A stretch of DNA of 64,000 bases, taken from the NCBI GenBank assembly GCA_966250385.1, contig CBINHC010000014.1, positions 1 through 64,000 on the forward strand, read 5' to 3'. This document shows, one piece after another, positions 1 to 8,421 of the stretch. The notes beneath the pieces are model-generated. The model worked only from the letters and a program-made list of their open reading frames with translations, searched no databases and had not been told where the DNA came from. Source of the DNA: DASWTL01 sp966250385 (lineage in GTDB: Bacteria; Bacteroidota; Bacteroidia; Sphingobacteriales; Sphingobacteriaceae). Within the stretch, counting starts at the first letter, position 1. Each line of letters opens with the position of its first letter. Both the position numbers and the translations under genes were made by a program.

Positions 1-756
1 GCAGTGCCTTCAAGCCAAGCAATCATTCGGGCTAAGATGCCTGAAACAAATTCCGAGCCAAAAAAGAAAACCAAGGCGACATCTGCCTTCACTTTTGCCG
101 ATGAAAAGCTGCCCGTCCACAATCCAAGAGTAGCAGCGCGACTGAAAAGGATGCTTAAATCCTACAGTTATGATAACCTTCAGACTTACAAACTTCATGA
201 GAAAGCGGCTGAGTGGTTTCCGGTCATCGTACCAATTCTGAAGAATTACGGGATCCCGGAAGATTTCAAGTACATGGTACTTGTGGAAAGCGGTCTGAGA
301 AGCGGAACTTCGCATAAAGGGGCTTCGGGTTACTGGCAGTTCATGCCAGGAACCGCGCGCGGATTCGGCCTGAAGGTGAACGGCCGTGTGGACGAACGCA
401 ATCACTTCCGTAAGTCTACTGTTGCGGCGGCGAAGTATCTTCGGGCGCTGTACGACGAGTTCGGCAGCTGGACACTGGCGGCTGCGGCGTACAATATCGG
501 TGATTACAAGTTGAGGAAGCTCATGGAGCGGCAGAATGAAGACAATTACTTCAGGATGCGTCTTAATCATGAAACAGCCACCTATGTTTACCGGCTGATG
601 AGTATGAAAGAAATTATTGAAAAGCCGGATCGTTACGGCTATGAAAGCAAGGAGGATCCCGAGCTGAAGCTGCATCCGCCGGTGACGGACAATATTCAGC
701 GGTTCGTGCCTTTCAGTCAAATCGGCGAAGTGTTCGCCTTTCAGACGGAAGATTAG
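1..756 (+). CDS. Lytic transglycosylase, SLT domain (5' partial)
   Basis: The reading frame is open to the first base, so the true N-terminus (probably a signal or lipoprotein peptide) lies outside the window. The visible part is about 250 residues. It carries an SLT (goose-lysozyme-like) fold: a catalytic Glu in VLVESGLRSG near residue 95, then GASGYWQFMPGTARGFGL and AAAAYNIGDYKL, which are the usual substrate-groove motifs of the MltD/Slt70 family. Enzymes of this family cleave the MurNAc-GlcNAc bond of peptidoglycan to 1,6-anhydro products in the periplasm. No LysM repeat is visible after the SLT domain, unlike classic MltD. A strong hairpin follows the stop codon, so the gene ends its transcription unit. 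Family call is secure; the MltD subgroup is inference. Confidence 0.88.
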   Translation, partial: AVPSSQAIIRAKMPETNSEPKKKTKATSAFTFADEKLPVHNPRVAARLKRMLKSYSYDNLQTYKLHEKAAEWFPVIVPILKNYGIPEDFKYMVLVESGLRSGTSHKGASGYWQFMPGTARGFGLKVNGRVDERNHFRKSTVAAAKYLRALYDEFGSWTLAAAAYNIGDYKLRKLMERQNEDNYFRMRLNHETATYVYRLMSMKEIIEKPDRYGYESKEDPELKLHPPVTDNIQRFVPFSQIGEVFAFQTED

Positions 757-772
757 ACCTTTCCTGCCTGAC

Positions 773-796
773 GACCCCGGACTCCCCGGGGTCTTT
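773..796 (+). terminator. Rho-independent terminator after the transglycosylase gene
   Basis: GACCCCGG pairs with CCGGGGTC around a five-base loop and is followed by TTTCTCT. It separates the transglycosylase gene from uvrA. Confidence 0.7.
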
Positions 797-894
797 CTCT
801 ATGTCTCCGGATTCATTCTGAGGCTGCCGTGACCATTAAAGCGAACAAATTATCGCATCTTTATCTTTTATTATTTCAGAGCGATCAACTGCAT

Positions 895-3738
895 ATGAGC
901 GATACTATTACCGATCTGGGGGAGCAGAGCGATGTTGAAGTTTATGGTGCCCGGGTTCATAATTTAAAGAATATTGACGTTTCATTCCCCCGCAATAAGC
1001 TGGTGGTGATCACCGGTCTGAGCGGCAGCGGCAAATCTTCCCTGGCGTTCGATACGATCTTCGCCGAAGGCCAGCGCCGGTACATGGAAACGTTCAGCGC
1101 TTACTCACGTCAGTTCCTCGGTGGCCTGGAACGGCCCGATGTCGACAAGATTTCAGGGCTTAGTCCGGTGATCGCCATCGAGCAGAAGACGACCAGTAAG
1201 AATCCGCGTAGTACCGTGGGCACCATCACGGAGATCTATGACTTTATGCGGCTTCTTTTTGCCCGAATCGGGGAAGCTTTTTCCTACGTCACGGGTGAAC
1301 GGATGGAGCGCCTGTCCGAGGATCAGATCTACAACAGTATCCTCGAACGGTTCAAGGATCAGCCGGTGAACATTCTTGCGCCGGTCGTGAAGGGGCGGAA
1401 AGGTCATTACCGGGAGCTTTTTGAGCAGATCCGGAAACAGGGCTACCTCAAGGTGCGGGTCGACGGCGAAATCCTGGACCTGGCTCCGAAAATGCAGGTG
1501 GACAGGTATAAGATCCATGATATTGAAATGGTGATTGATCGGCTTGTCGTCACGGAGAAAGATAAGAAACGACTTCATTCCTCCATTCAGTCGGCGCTGA
1601 AGATCGCCAAGGGCATCATTAAGATCTCAGACCAGGAAAACCGGGAATATTTCTACAGCAAATACCTCATGGACCCGGCTTCAGGCATCTCCTACGATGA
1701 GCCGCAACCGAATACGTTTTCCTTCAATTCGCCGTATGGTGCATGCGAGCGCTGTGACGGCCTCGGCTATATTTACGAAATCGATGAACAGTCGGTGATC
1801 CCCAACCGGAAACTGAGTATCATCCAGGGTGGACTGGCCCCCCTGGGGGAATATCGCGATACCTGGATATTCCAGGTCCTGAAGGCTTTGGGAAAGAAAT
1901 ATGACTTTTCGTTGTCTACCCCGATTGAAAAGCTTTCCGCGGAGACGCTGGCGATGATCCTCAACGGTTCCGAGGATATTATAACCGTACCGGTTGAATA
2001 CAACAAGTGGAATGTTCAGAATTACCAGATCACCTTCGACGGCATCATTAAGATGCTTGAAGAACAAGCGGATCGGAAAGGGGATGAGGGGACTGAGGAC
2101 CTGGAGAATTTCAGGGTAGTAAAAGTTTGTCCGGTCTGCGAGGGAGCACGGCTGAAGCGGGAGTCGCTGCACTTCAAGGTCGACAGGAAGAACATATATG
2201 AACTGGCCTGCATGGATATTGCTTCCCTGGCAGAGTGGTTCGGCGGCCTCGAAGGACGGCTTAATGAACGGCAGAACGTTATCGCCAGGGAGATTCTGAA
2301 GGAGATTCGTTCGAGGATCGGATTTCTGCTGGATGTCGGGCTGAACTATCTGACGCTGGACCGGACGGCGAAGACCCTTTCCGGCGGCGAGGCCCAGCGA
2401 ATCCGTCTGGCCACGCAGATCGGATCCCAGCTGGTCAACGTGCTGTATATTTTGGATGAACCGAGCATCGGCCTCCACCAACGGGATAACGCCAGGCTGA
2501 TCTCCGCCCTGAAGAATCTCCGGAACATCGGGAACACGGTGCTCGTGGTCGAACATGACAAGGATATGATCCTGGAGGCGGATCACGTGATCGATATGGG
2601 CCCGGCTGCCGGTGTGCATGGTGGCGAGGTTGTTGCCGAGGGTGTCCCCGAAGCGATCATGAAGGCTGATACCGTTACCACCAGTTATCTCTCCGGACGA
2701 CGCAGTATTGAGGTGCCCAAGGAACGGCGCAAGGGTAACGGCCAGTTCCTGGTGATCCGGAATGCGACCGGTAATAATCTGAAGAATGTAACCGCCGCCT
2801 TCCCGTTGGGTACGTTTATCAGCGTGACGGGCGTTTCGGGCAGCGGTAAGTCCAGCCTGATCGCAGAGACGCTTTACCCCATCCTGAACAAGCACTTTTT
2901 CAGGGCGAAGAAAACGCCGCTTCCATTTAAGAAGGTCGAAGGACTTGAACATATCGATAAGGTCATCGAAATTGACCAGACCCCGATCGGCCGTACACCA
3001 AGATCGAATCCGTCAACCTATACCGGCGTGTTCTCAGATATCCGGAATCTGTTCGTTCAGCTTCCTGAAGCCAAAATACGCGGCTACAAACCGGGCCGTT
3101 TCTCTTTTAATGTGAAAGGGGGGCGGTGTGAGACCTGTCAGGGGGCCGGGCTTAAGCTGATCGAAATGAATTTTCTGCCGGACGTCCAGGTTCCCTGCGA
3201 GGAATGTAACGGCCGGCGGTACAATCGGGAAACGCTTGAAGTGCGGTATCGCGGAAAATCAATCAGTGACGTGCTAGAGATGAGTATCGAGGAAGCGACT
3301 GAATTTTTCGAGCCGATACCTTCGATCTATCGTAAGATCAAGACTCTGAATGATGTAGGTCTCGGATATATTAAACTCGGTCAATCCTCCACAACCCTAT
3401 CGGGCGGTGAGGCCCAGCGTGTAAAACTGGCCACCGAACTGTCTAAAAAAGATACCGGCAAAACGTTTTATATCCTTGACGAGCCTACAACGGGCCTGCA
3501 TTTTGAAGATATCAACGTACTGCTCGGAGTCCTGAACCGGCTGGTAGAACATGGCAACACGGTGCTGGTGATCGAGCATAACCTGGACGTCGTCAAGGTC
3601 TCTGACTGGGTCATTGACCTGGGACCGGAAGGCGGGAGGGGCGGAGGACAGATCCTGTTCGAGGGAACGCCCGAGGACCTTCTGAAAGTGAAGAAGAGCC
3701 ATACAGGGAAATTCCTGAAGATCGAGATGGGCCGATAA
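895..3738 (+). CDS. uvrA: Excinuclease ABC subunit A
   Basis: UvrA is the damage-recognition ATPase of nucleotide excision repair; as a dimer with UvrB it scans DNA for bulky lesions. Two ABC modules are visible: Walker A GLSGSGKSS near residue 40 and VSGSGKSS near 646, each with its LSGGEAQR signature (about 494 and 835). Zinc-binding cysteines are seen in CERCDGLG and in the CETCQGAG/CEECNGRR pair. The ATG at 895 is chosen because it gives the usual start MSDTITDLG and 947 residues, typical of the family; the same frame is open 22 codons upstream, but those residues do not look like UvrA. A terminator follows. Nothing is missing. Confidence 0.97.
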   Translation: MSDTITDLGEQSDVEVYGARVHNLKNIDVSFPRNKLVVITGLSGSGKSSLAFDTIFAEGQRRYMETFSAYSRQFLGGLERPDVDKISGLSPVIAIEQKTTSKNPRSTVGTITEIYDFMRLLFARIGEAFSYVTGERMERLSEDQIYNSILERFKDQPVNILAPVVKGRKGHYRELFEQIRKQGYLKVRVDGEILDLAPKMQVDRYKIHDIEMVIDRLVVTEKDKKRLHSSIQSALKIAKGIIKISDQENREYFYSKYLMDPASGISYDEPQPNTFSFNSPYGACERCDGLGYIYEIDEQSVIPNRKLSIIQGGLAPLGEYRDTWIFQVLKALGKKYDFSLSTPIEKLSAETLAMILNGSEDIITVPVEYNKWNVQNYQITFDGIIKMLEEQADRKGDEGTEDLENFRVVKVCPVCEGARLKRESLHFKVDRKNIYELACMDIASLAEWFGGLEGRLNERQNVIAREILKEIRSRIGFLLDVGLNYLTLDRTAKTLSGGEAQRIRLATQIGSQLVNVLYILDEPSIGLHQRDNARLISALKNLRNIGNTVLVVEHDKDMILEADHVIDMGPAAGVHGGEVVAEGVPEAIMKADTVTTSYLSGRRSIEVPKERRKGNGQFLVIRNATGNNLKNVTAAFPLGTFISVTGVSGSGKSSLIAETLYPILNKHFFRAKKTPLPFKKVEGLEHIDKVIEIDQTPIGRTPRSNPSTYTGVFSDIRNLFVQLPEAKIRGYKPGRFSFNVKGGRCETCQGAGLKLIEMNFLPDVQVPCEECNGRRYNRETLEVRYRGKSISDVLEMSIEEATEFFEPIPSIYRKIKTLNDVGLGYIKLGQSSTTLSGGEAQRVKLATELSKKDTGKTFYILDEPTTGLHFEDINVLLGVLNRLVEHGNTVLVIEHNLDVVKVSDWVIDLGPEGGRGGGQILFEGTPEDLLKVKKSHTGKFLKIEMGR

Positions 3739-3772
3739 ACCGCGGTTCTGAATGATCAGGAAGACCACAACC

Positions 3773-3812
3773 AAAGGCGGATTTTAATGTTAAGTTAAGA
3801 CCGCCTTTTTTG
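3773..3812 (+). terminator. Rho-independent terminator after uvrA
   Basis: AAAGGCGG and CCGCCTTT form an eight-pair stem ending in a run of T, 34 bases after the uvrA stop. Confidence 0.85.
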
Positions 3813-3840
3813 TTCTTTTTTTAGTCAAATCGATTTAGAG

Positions 3841-5343
3841 ATGCTTAAACTCCTTACCAGTCAGCAGATCCGGGAAGCGGATGCATACACCGTGGCAACC
3901 AGGCCGGTTTCTTTTTACGAGCTGATGGAACAGGCGGGGAGGGGATTCGCGGAGGCGTTTGAAGCCCGCTATCCTGAACGCCACCAGAAGATCAGTATAT
4001 ATGCCGGAACGGGCAATAACGGCGGGGATGGCCTCGTGATTGCGCGGTTGCTTCATGACAAGGGATACAGGGATGTCGCTGTGCGTGTCGTTTGGTTCAA
4101 CTCCGTCGCTACGGATGATTTCCAGGCTAACTATACGAAGATAAGGGAAGCGGGTATTCCCCGGACGGACATCCGGGGAATCGAGGATATACCCGAAGAG
4201 GAAGGGGATCTGATCGTTGATGCGTTGCTGGGCTCTGGTTTGAACAGGCCGCTGGAGGGAAATCTGCAGATCCTGGTTGAATACCTGAACGGTCTGGAGG
4301 CTGTGAAGGTGGCGGTCGATGTTCCTACCGGCTTTCCCGGCGAAGGGCCGGTAGTCCGGGGCTCCACCATCCTGGAAGCGGACCATGTAATCACCTTTCA
4401 GCGGCCGAAGGTCAATTTTCTGCTGCCCGAATCGGCCCCGGTCATGAAACATTTTGAAGTGGTCGATATCGGACTCGATGAAGAGTTCATTGAGTCTGCG
4501 GATACGATCTTTTCCATGCTGATGGAGGAGGATATCCGCAAGCGGCTGCACCCCAGACGGCGGTTCAGCCATAAGGGAACTTACGGGAACGCCCTGATTA
4601 TCGCGGGTGCCCCTGAAACCATGGGCGCCGCCCTTCTTTGCTGTGCGGGCGCTCTCCACGGCGGCGCCGGGATTACCACAGCGTGTATTCCCCGGTCTGG
4701 CCTGGTTTCGCTCAATACGCACCTTCCCGAAGTGATCGCGGCTCCCCGTGATGCCAGAAGCCTCTTCGAGATCAGCTGGAATAAGTTCCAGTCTGTTGCG
4801 GTCGGTCCCGGCCTGGGAGCCTCAACGGAAAGTAAGGAGCTTCTCGTAGCAACGCTCATGCAGTGCAAGTCCCCCATCATACTGGACGCCGACGCGATCA
4901 ATCTGATCGCCGGGAACTATGAGGTCATGGGAATGGTTCCGGAAGGAGCCATATTCACCCCGCATGTAAAGGAGTTTGACCGCTTGTTCGGATCGCACGC
5001 CAACTGGTGGGAGCGGCTGGAGACGGGAGTTGAGCGAGCCACCCACCTTGGCTGTACGATTGTACTGAAGAATCAGTATACGATTATTTTCACCCCTGAC
5101 GGCCAATGTATTTTTAATCCTACGGGTTCCCCCGCCATGGCAACCGGCGGATCCGGAGATGTACTTACCGGGCTGATCGCCGCATTTCTTGCGCAGGGGT
5201 ATGATCCCGTCGATGCGGCCATGATGGGCGTATATATCCACGGCAAGGCTGGTCGCCAGCTGGATGAGGAGGAAGGACTTTGGGTGGTGCCGGCAGGGCT
5301 ACTGCCCGAAAAGATCAACAGGGTGATCTGCCAGCTGGTATAA
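3841..5343 (+). CDS. nnrD: Bifunctional NAD(P)H-hydrate epimerase / ADP-dependent dehydratase
   Basis: This two-domain enzyme repairs hydrated NADH and NADPH (NADHX/NADPHX). The N-terminal half (about 1-215) is the YjeF_N epimerase, with GTGNNGGDGLVIARLL near residue 57 and VDVPTGFPG. The C-terminal half (about 235-495) is the ribokinase-like dehydratase, with TGGSGDVLTGLIAA near residue 435 holding the catalytic Asp. At 500 residues it is full length for the fused form. It stands alone between two hairpins, converging on lipA. Common metabolite-repair housekeeping gene. Confidence 0.95.
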   Translation: MLKLLTSQQIREADAYTVATRPVSFYELMEQAGRGFAEAFEARYPERHQKISIYAGTGNNGGDGLVIARLLHDKGYRDVAVRVVWFNSVATDDFQANYTKIREAGIPRTDIRGIEDIPEEEGDLIVDALLGSGLNRPLEGNLQILVEYLNGLEAVKVAVDVPTGFPGEGPVVRGSTILEADHVITFQRPKVNFLLPESAPVMKHFEVVDIGLDEEFIESADTIFSMLMEEDIRKRLHPRRRFSHKGTYGNALIIAGAPETMGAALLCCAGALHGGAGITTACIPRSGLVSLNTHLPEVIAAPRDARSLFEISWNKFQSVAVGPGLGASTESKELLVATLMQCKSPIILDADAINLIAGNYEVMGMVPEGAIFTPHVKEFDRLFGSHANWWERLETGVERATHLGCTIVLKNQYTIIFTPDGQCIFNPTGSPAMATGGSGDVLTGLIAAFLAQGYDPVDAAMMGVYIHGKAGRQLDEEEGLWVVPAGLLPEKINRVICQLV

Positions 5344-5345
5344 CG

Positions 5346-5373
5346 GTTGTCCGGATCACTGGATCCGGACAAC
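5346..5373. terminator. Perfect hairpin between converging nnrD and lipA
   Basis: GTTGTCCGGATC and its exact complement GATCCGGACAAC flank a four-base loop. It starts 2 bases after the nnrD stop and ends 4 bases before the lipA stop, so it can serve both strands. No T run follows on either side, so termination efficiency is uncertain. Confidence 0.6.
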
Positions 5374-5377
5374 ACGG

Positions 5378-6256
5378 TCACATATCGAATAAATGTTTCT
5401 CGGCGTGGTATGACGAGCGAACCAGCGGTCCGCTTTCCACGTATTTGAATCCCATTTCCAGGCCGGCCTTCTGATAAAAGGCAAACTGATCAGGGTGGAT
5501 CCAGCTAACAACAGGATGGTGATTTTTGGTTGGCTGCAGATACTGGCCCAGGGTGAGGATGTGTACCCCGGCAGCGGCCAGGTCCTGCATCGTTTCCAGG
5601 ACATCTTCTTCCGTTTCGCCTAAGCCGAGCATAATGCCTGACTTGGTCCGGAGTCCGAATTCTGAAATGCGCTTCAGCGCTTCCATGCTTCGGTCGTATT
5701 TCGCCTGAATACGGACCTCCCGGGTCAGCCGGCGGACCGTTTCAATATTATGAGACACCACTTCAGGACGCTCCTCGCAAACGCGGTACAGGTTATCCCA
5801 GATTCCCTTAAAATCGGGGATCAGCGTCTCCATGGTCGTTCCCGGACTTTCCCTTCTTACAGCGCGGATGGTTTCGGCCCAGATTCCTGAACCGCCGTCC
5901 TTCAGGTCGTCCCGGTCAACCGAGGTGATGACGGCATGCCTGACGTTCATCAGCCGGATGGAATCCGCGACGCGGTTCGGTTCATCCGGGTCTACGGCCA
6001 GAGGCCTTCCCGTTGCGACCGCACAGAAAGAGCATGAACGGGTACAAATGTTCCCGAGGATCATGAAAGTCGCCGTGCCGGCTCCCCAGCATTCGCCCAT
6101 ATTCGGACAGTTTCCACTTTCGCAGATCGTATGGAGTTTATGGGTGTCCACCAAGCTGCGGACATGAGCGTATTCTTTTCCGACGGGCAGCTTAACTCGT
6201 AACCAGTCTGGTTTACGCTGCGCCTGGTTTGCTGGGATAACCGGTAGTTCGATCAT
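5378..6256 (-). CDS. lipA: Lipoyl synthase
   Basis: A radical SAM enzyme that inserts two sulfur atoms into octanoyl groups on lipoyl domains (pyruvate and 2-oxoglutarate dehydrogenases, glycine cleavage H protein). Visible are the auxiliary cluster ligands CESGNCPNMGEC near residues 46-57 and the radical SAM motif CTRSCSFC near 72-79. Length 292 is typical. It fits with gcvP in this window, since GcvP acts on a lipoylated partner. A TATTTTTG -7 box ends only a few bases upstream of the ATG, implying a very short leader. Confidence 0.97.
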   Translation of the reverse strand: MIELPVIPANQAQRKPDWLRVKLPVGKEYAHVRSLVDTHKLHTICESGNCPNMGECWGAGTATFMILGNICTRSCSFCAVATGRPLAVDPDEPNRVADSIRLMNVRHAVITSVDRDDLKDGGSGIWAETIRAVRRESPGTTMETLIPDFKGIWDNLYRVCEERPEVVSHNIETVRRLTREVRIQAKYDRSMEALKRISEFGLRTKSGIMLGLGETEEDVLETMQDLAAAGVHILTLGQYLQPTKNHHPVVSWIHPDQFAFYQKAGLEMGFKYVESGPLVRSSYHAEKHLFDM

Positions 6257-6260
6257 GGTG

Positions 6261-6268
6261 CAAAAATA
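6261..6268 (-). promoter_or_regulatory. Candidate -7 box of lipA
   Basis: Read on the minus strand the bases are TATTTTTG, matching the Bacteroidota TAnnTTTG element. The lipA ATG lies four bases downstream, which would give an almost leaderless mRNA. No clear -33 TTG was matched. Confidence 0.45.
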
Positions 6269-6347
6269 CGCTTTTTAGACGACAGAAAATAAGAAGGACA
6301 GCCGAAGTGTAAATTTGACAATGCCGGGAAGAACGGGCGCCGTTCTC

Positions 6348-6683
6348 TCAGACAAGGCCGAGAATCTCATTAACCTCGTCCACGCTGATGTCGCTGTGAG
6401 ACTGATCCAGGATGCATTCGCCATTTCTGATCAGGAGCAGCTGGGGTGATTCGTGGTGAACCTGGAACAGTTCGGCAACCCCGTTGGAGATTTCCCGGTA
6501 GTTCAGGAGATCGAGGAAATAGACCGTACTGTCTTCAGGAAGATCGTTCCAGTCCAGCTCGAATTTTCGTTTGGCCATCAGGCTGATCGAGCACCTGGTG
6601 CTATGTTTGAAGATAAGTGAGTAGCCTGCAGCGTTTTTGATCGCCTGCAGCTGATCCGTTGTGGTAAGGTGGGTCCAGGTCAT
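6348..6683 (-). CDS. ytxJ: YtxJ-type bacillithiol redox protein
   Basis: A 111-residue thioredoxin-fold protein of the YtxJ (monothiol bacilliredoxin BrxC-like) family. The single active-site cysteine is Cys31 in KHSTRCSIS; there is no second CxxC cysteine. The conserved middle and C-terminal parts (VYFLDLLNYREISNGVAE and HESPQLLLIRNGE) are typical. Family members act in reducing bacillithiol-protein mixed disulfides. A bacilliredoxin of the CGC type is encoded at 36627-37037, which supports bacillithiol use in this organism. It stands alone between lipA and a gene-free stretch. Confidence 0.85.
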   Translation of the reverse strand: MTWTHLTTTDQLQAIKNAAGYSLIFKHSTRCSISLMAKRKFELDWNDLPEDSTVYFLDLLNYREISNGVAELFQVHHESPQLLLIRNGECILDQSHSDISVDEVNEILGLV

Positions 6684-7032
6684 ATTGAATTATAAGAAAA
6701 GCTATTCAATAAACCGTTTTGAACAGCGAATATTTTGTCGGATCTCCGGTTTGCGGAATTATGACAGGGGCATGAAGAAGCCGGGCATATGAACCGCCCG
6801 TCCAACAGTTATCGTCCTCTTTTTGCACTGGGATACGAAGCGTATGCCGGACAAAGTTTGGAAGAGCAGGATTGTAAAACTGTAGCGGTCAGGAATAAGG
6901 CAAGAGCGCCAATTATGACTTTTTTCATTTTTTTTTCAATTAAAATGTTCATACGAAACTGCCGGTTAAAAGTTTCACCTTCTACATTAAAATACGAATA
7001 ATCATCAAGATTCCGTTCAGGAGTTCCGCCTG
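6684..7032. other. 349-base stretch without a supported gene
   Basis: This lies between ytxJ and the ribH stop. The only open frame (from 6789, plus strand, 70 codons) has no recognisable domain, no signal peptide and an unlikely composition. The second half is A+T-rich. I see no RNA structure I can name; it may hold the ytxJ promoter on the minus strand. Confidence 0.5.
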
Positions 7033-7530
7033 TTAGTTATGCGACAGCGACCGCTGCACAGCAGCCATCTGCAGGGCTGTCGCAGCAGCCTCTTCTCCTT
7101 TGTTTCCGTGCTTCCCGCCGGCACGATCCTGCGCCTGAGCCAGGTTATCCGTCGTCAGTACGCCGAAGATCACGGGCTTGTTATGCTTAAGACCAGCCTG
7201 GCCGAGTCCGTGTGCGACCGCAGAACAGATGAAGTCGAAATGCCGGGTCTCTCCCTGGATCACGCAGCCCAGGCAGATCACAGCATCGACCTTCTTCAGG
7301 GTAAGCATCAGGTCTGCGCCTGCTATGAGTTCATAGCTGCCGGGGACTTGAACGGCGGTAATGTTTTCTTCGGCTACCTCATGCTGCCGGAGAAAGTCGT
7401 ATGCGCCCCGGTACAGCGCTTCCGTGATCTCGGTGTTCCAGTGGGATACCACGATGCCGAAATGAAAATCGCGACCGGAGGGAATCTCCACGCTGCTGAA
7501 ATCAGAGAGGTTCTTTAAATGAGTTGCCAT
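7033..7530 (-). CDS. ribH: 6,7-dimethyl-8-ribityllumazine synthase
   Basis: Catalyses the penultimate riboflavin step, joining 5-amino-6-ribitylaminouracil with dihydroxybutanone phosphate; the family forms hollow 60-mer or smaller shells. Motifs seen: GIVVSHWNTEITEAL (ring binding), VPGSYELI, LGCVIQGETRHFDFIC with the catalytic His, and PVIFGVLTTDNLAQAQDRAGG. At 165 residues it is full length. It lies 80 bases downstream of the TPR gene on the same strand, an order seen in other Bacteroidota, but it has its own candidate -7 box. No FMN riboswitch is visible. Confidence 0.97.
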   Translation of the reverse strand: MATHLKNLSDFSSVEIPSGRDFHFGIVVSHWNTEITEALYRGAYDFLRQHEVAEENITAVQVPGSYELIAGADLMLTLKKVDAVICLGCVIQGETRHFDFICSAVAHGLGQAGLKHNKPVIFGVLTTDNLAQAQDRAGGKHGNKGEEAAATALQMAAVQRSLSHN

Positions 7531-7534
7531 AGTT

Positions 7535-7542
7535 CAAAAATA
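7535..7542 (-). promoter_or_regulatory. Candidate -7 box of ribH
   Basis: TATTTTTG on the minus strand, four bases upstream of the ribH ATG. It matches TAnnTTTG; no -33 partner assigned. Confidence 0.4.
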
Positions 7543-7610
7543 AGAAATGGTTGCCCTGAAATGTTTCGGAACAACCATTAATAAGTTTAACCGGTGCTTT
7601 GTCCGGTTGA

Positions 7611-8276
7611 TTACTGAAGACCGCCTGCGCGGGCAATGTAGGCGTCAATGATCGATGCCTCGTAGCTTTCAGGGTATTCTGTTTTGATCTTATTGTAAGC
7701 TTCCAGCGCGCTTTTATTGTCTTTCTGCTGTTCATAAACCAGGCCGAGTTTTTTCAGGAACAGCGGGCTGGTGAATGTATTGGAATTCTTGTCTGCGGCC
7801 TTCTTGTAGTAACTGATCGCTTTACTGTAATCTTTAAGTTCGCTGTATGCGTCACCCAGCATGCCCTGTACCATCGGGTCGATCACCGGGCTTCCGGTAT
7901 TGCTGTAGTTGCTCAGTGCCTCAGCGGCTTTCTGAAACTCGCCTTTCTGGAGGTACAGGCCGCCTAGGTATGCATTGGCCAGGTTTGCGGATTTTGTGCT
8001 GGAATATTCATCCGCTATTTTTTCAAATCCGGGATATGACCCGTCACCTTTGATCGCACGATCTTTCAGGGAATCAACGGCAAGATATTCTTCCGCCTTG
8101 TACATTTCGTTGGCTGCCTCTACCGCTCTCGGAGCCAGGTAGAATTTCTGGTAACCGAAATAAAGCAGAATCAGGGCAACAATGGCGATCCCAATAATTG
8201 CCAGACTCCTTTGGTTCTCCTGGACAAACGTTCCCGTTTTAGCGTTCTTAGTCAGGTTATCGTTTTGATTTGACAT
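7611..8276 (-). CDS. Membrane-anchored tetratricopeptide repeat protein
   Basis: A protein of 221 residues with one N-terminal membrane helix (about 25-45, LAIIGIAIVALILLYFGY) followed by TPR-type helical pairs, e.g. AYSELKDYSKAISYYKKAAD and YEQQKDNKSALEAYNKI. The layout resembles YfgM-like proteins, which tether a periplasmic TPR domain near the secretion machinery, but this is only an architectural likeness. The ATG at 8276 (MSNQNDNL) is preferred over an in-frame codon eight residues upstream because a well-spaced promoter lies just before it. It is co-oriented with ribH. Confidence 0.82.
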   Translation of the reverse strand: MSNQNDNLTKNAKTGTFVQENQRSLAIIGIAIVALILLYFGYQKFYLAPRAVEAANEMYKAEEYLAVDSLKDRAIKGDGSYPGFEKIADEYSSTKSANLANAYLGGLYLQKGEFQKAAEALSNYSNTGSPVIDPMVQGMLGDAYSELKDYSKAISYYKKAADKNSNTFTSPLFLKKLGLVYEQQKDNKSALEAYNKIKTEYPESYEASIIDAYIARAGGLQ

Positions 8277-8320
8277 TGCGTATAATAAATTGAAGGCCAC
8301 CCCACCGGGGCGGCAAGTCG

Positions 8321-8350
8321 CAAAATTACATTTTTACCGGTTACTCACAA
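8321..8350 (-). promoter_or_regulatory. Promoter of the TPR gene (TTG-N19-TAATTTTG)
   Basis: On the minus strand TTG is followed after 19 bases by TAATTTTG, the full Bacteroidota -33/-7 arrangement. The -7 box ends 44 bases upstream of the ATG at 8276. Confidence 0.6.
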
Positions 8351-8407
8351 CTGTTATTGTAAGGGAAATCAATTTTTTATATCGCATCCTGAAGCCTTTT
8401 AAAAAAC

Positions 8408-8415
8408 TATTTTTG
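8408..8415 (+). promoter_or_regulatory. Candidate -7 box of recF
   Basis: TATTTTTG six bases upstream of the recF ATG, matching TAnnTTTG. No good -33 element at the expected distance. Confidence 0.4.
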
Positions 8416-8421
8416 TAACGC

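Noticed and set aside
1681..2952. 423-codon open frame on the minus strand inside uvrA
   Set aside because: It lies wholly antisense to a certain uvrA gene, has no domain or signal peptide, and its composition is that of a reverse-frame shadow.
6789..7001. 70-codon plus-strand frame between ytxJ and ribH
   Set aside because: No motif and unusual composition; no promoter or neighbour link.
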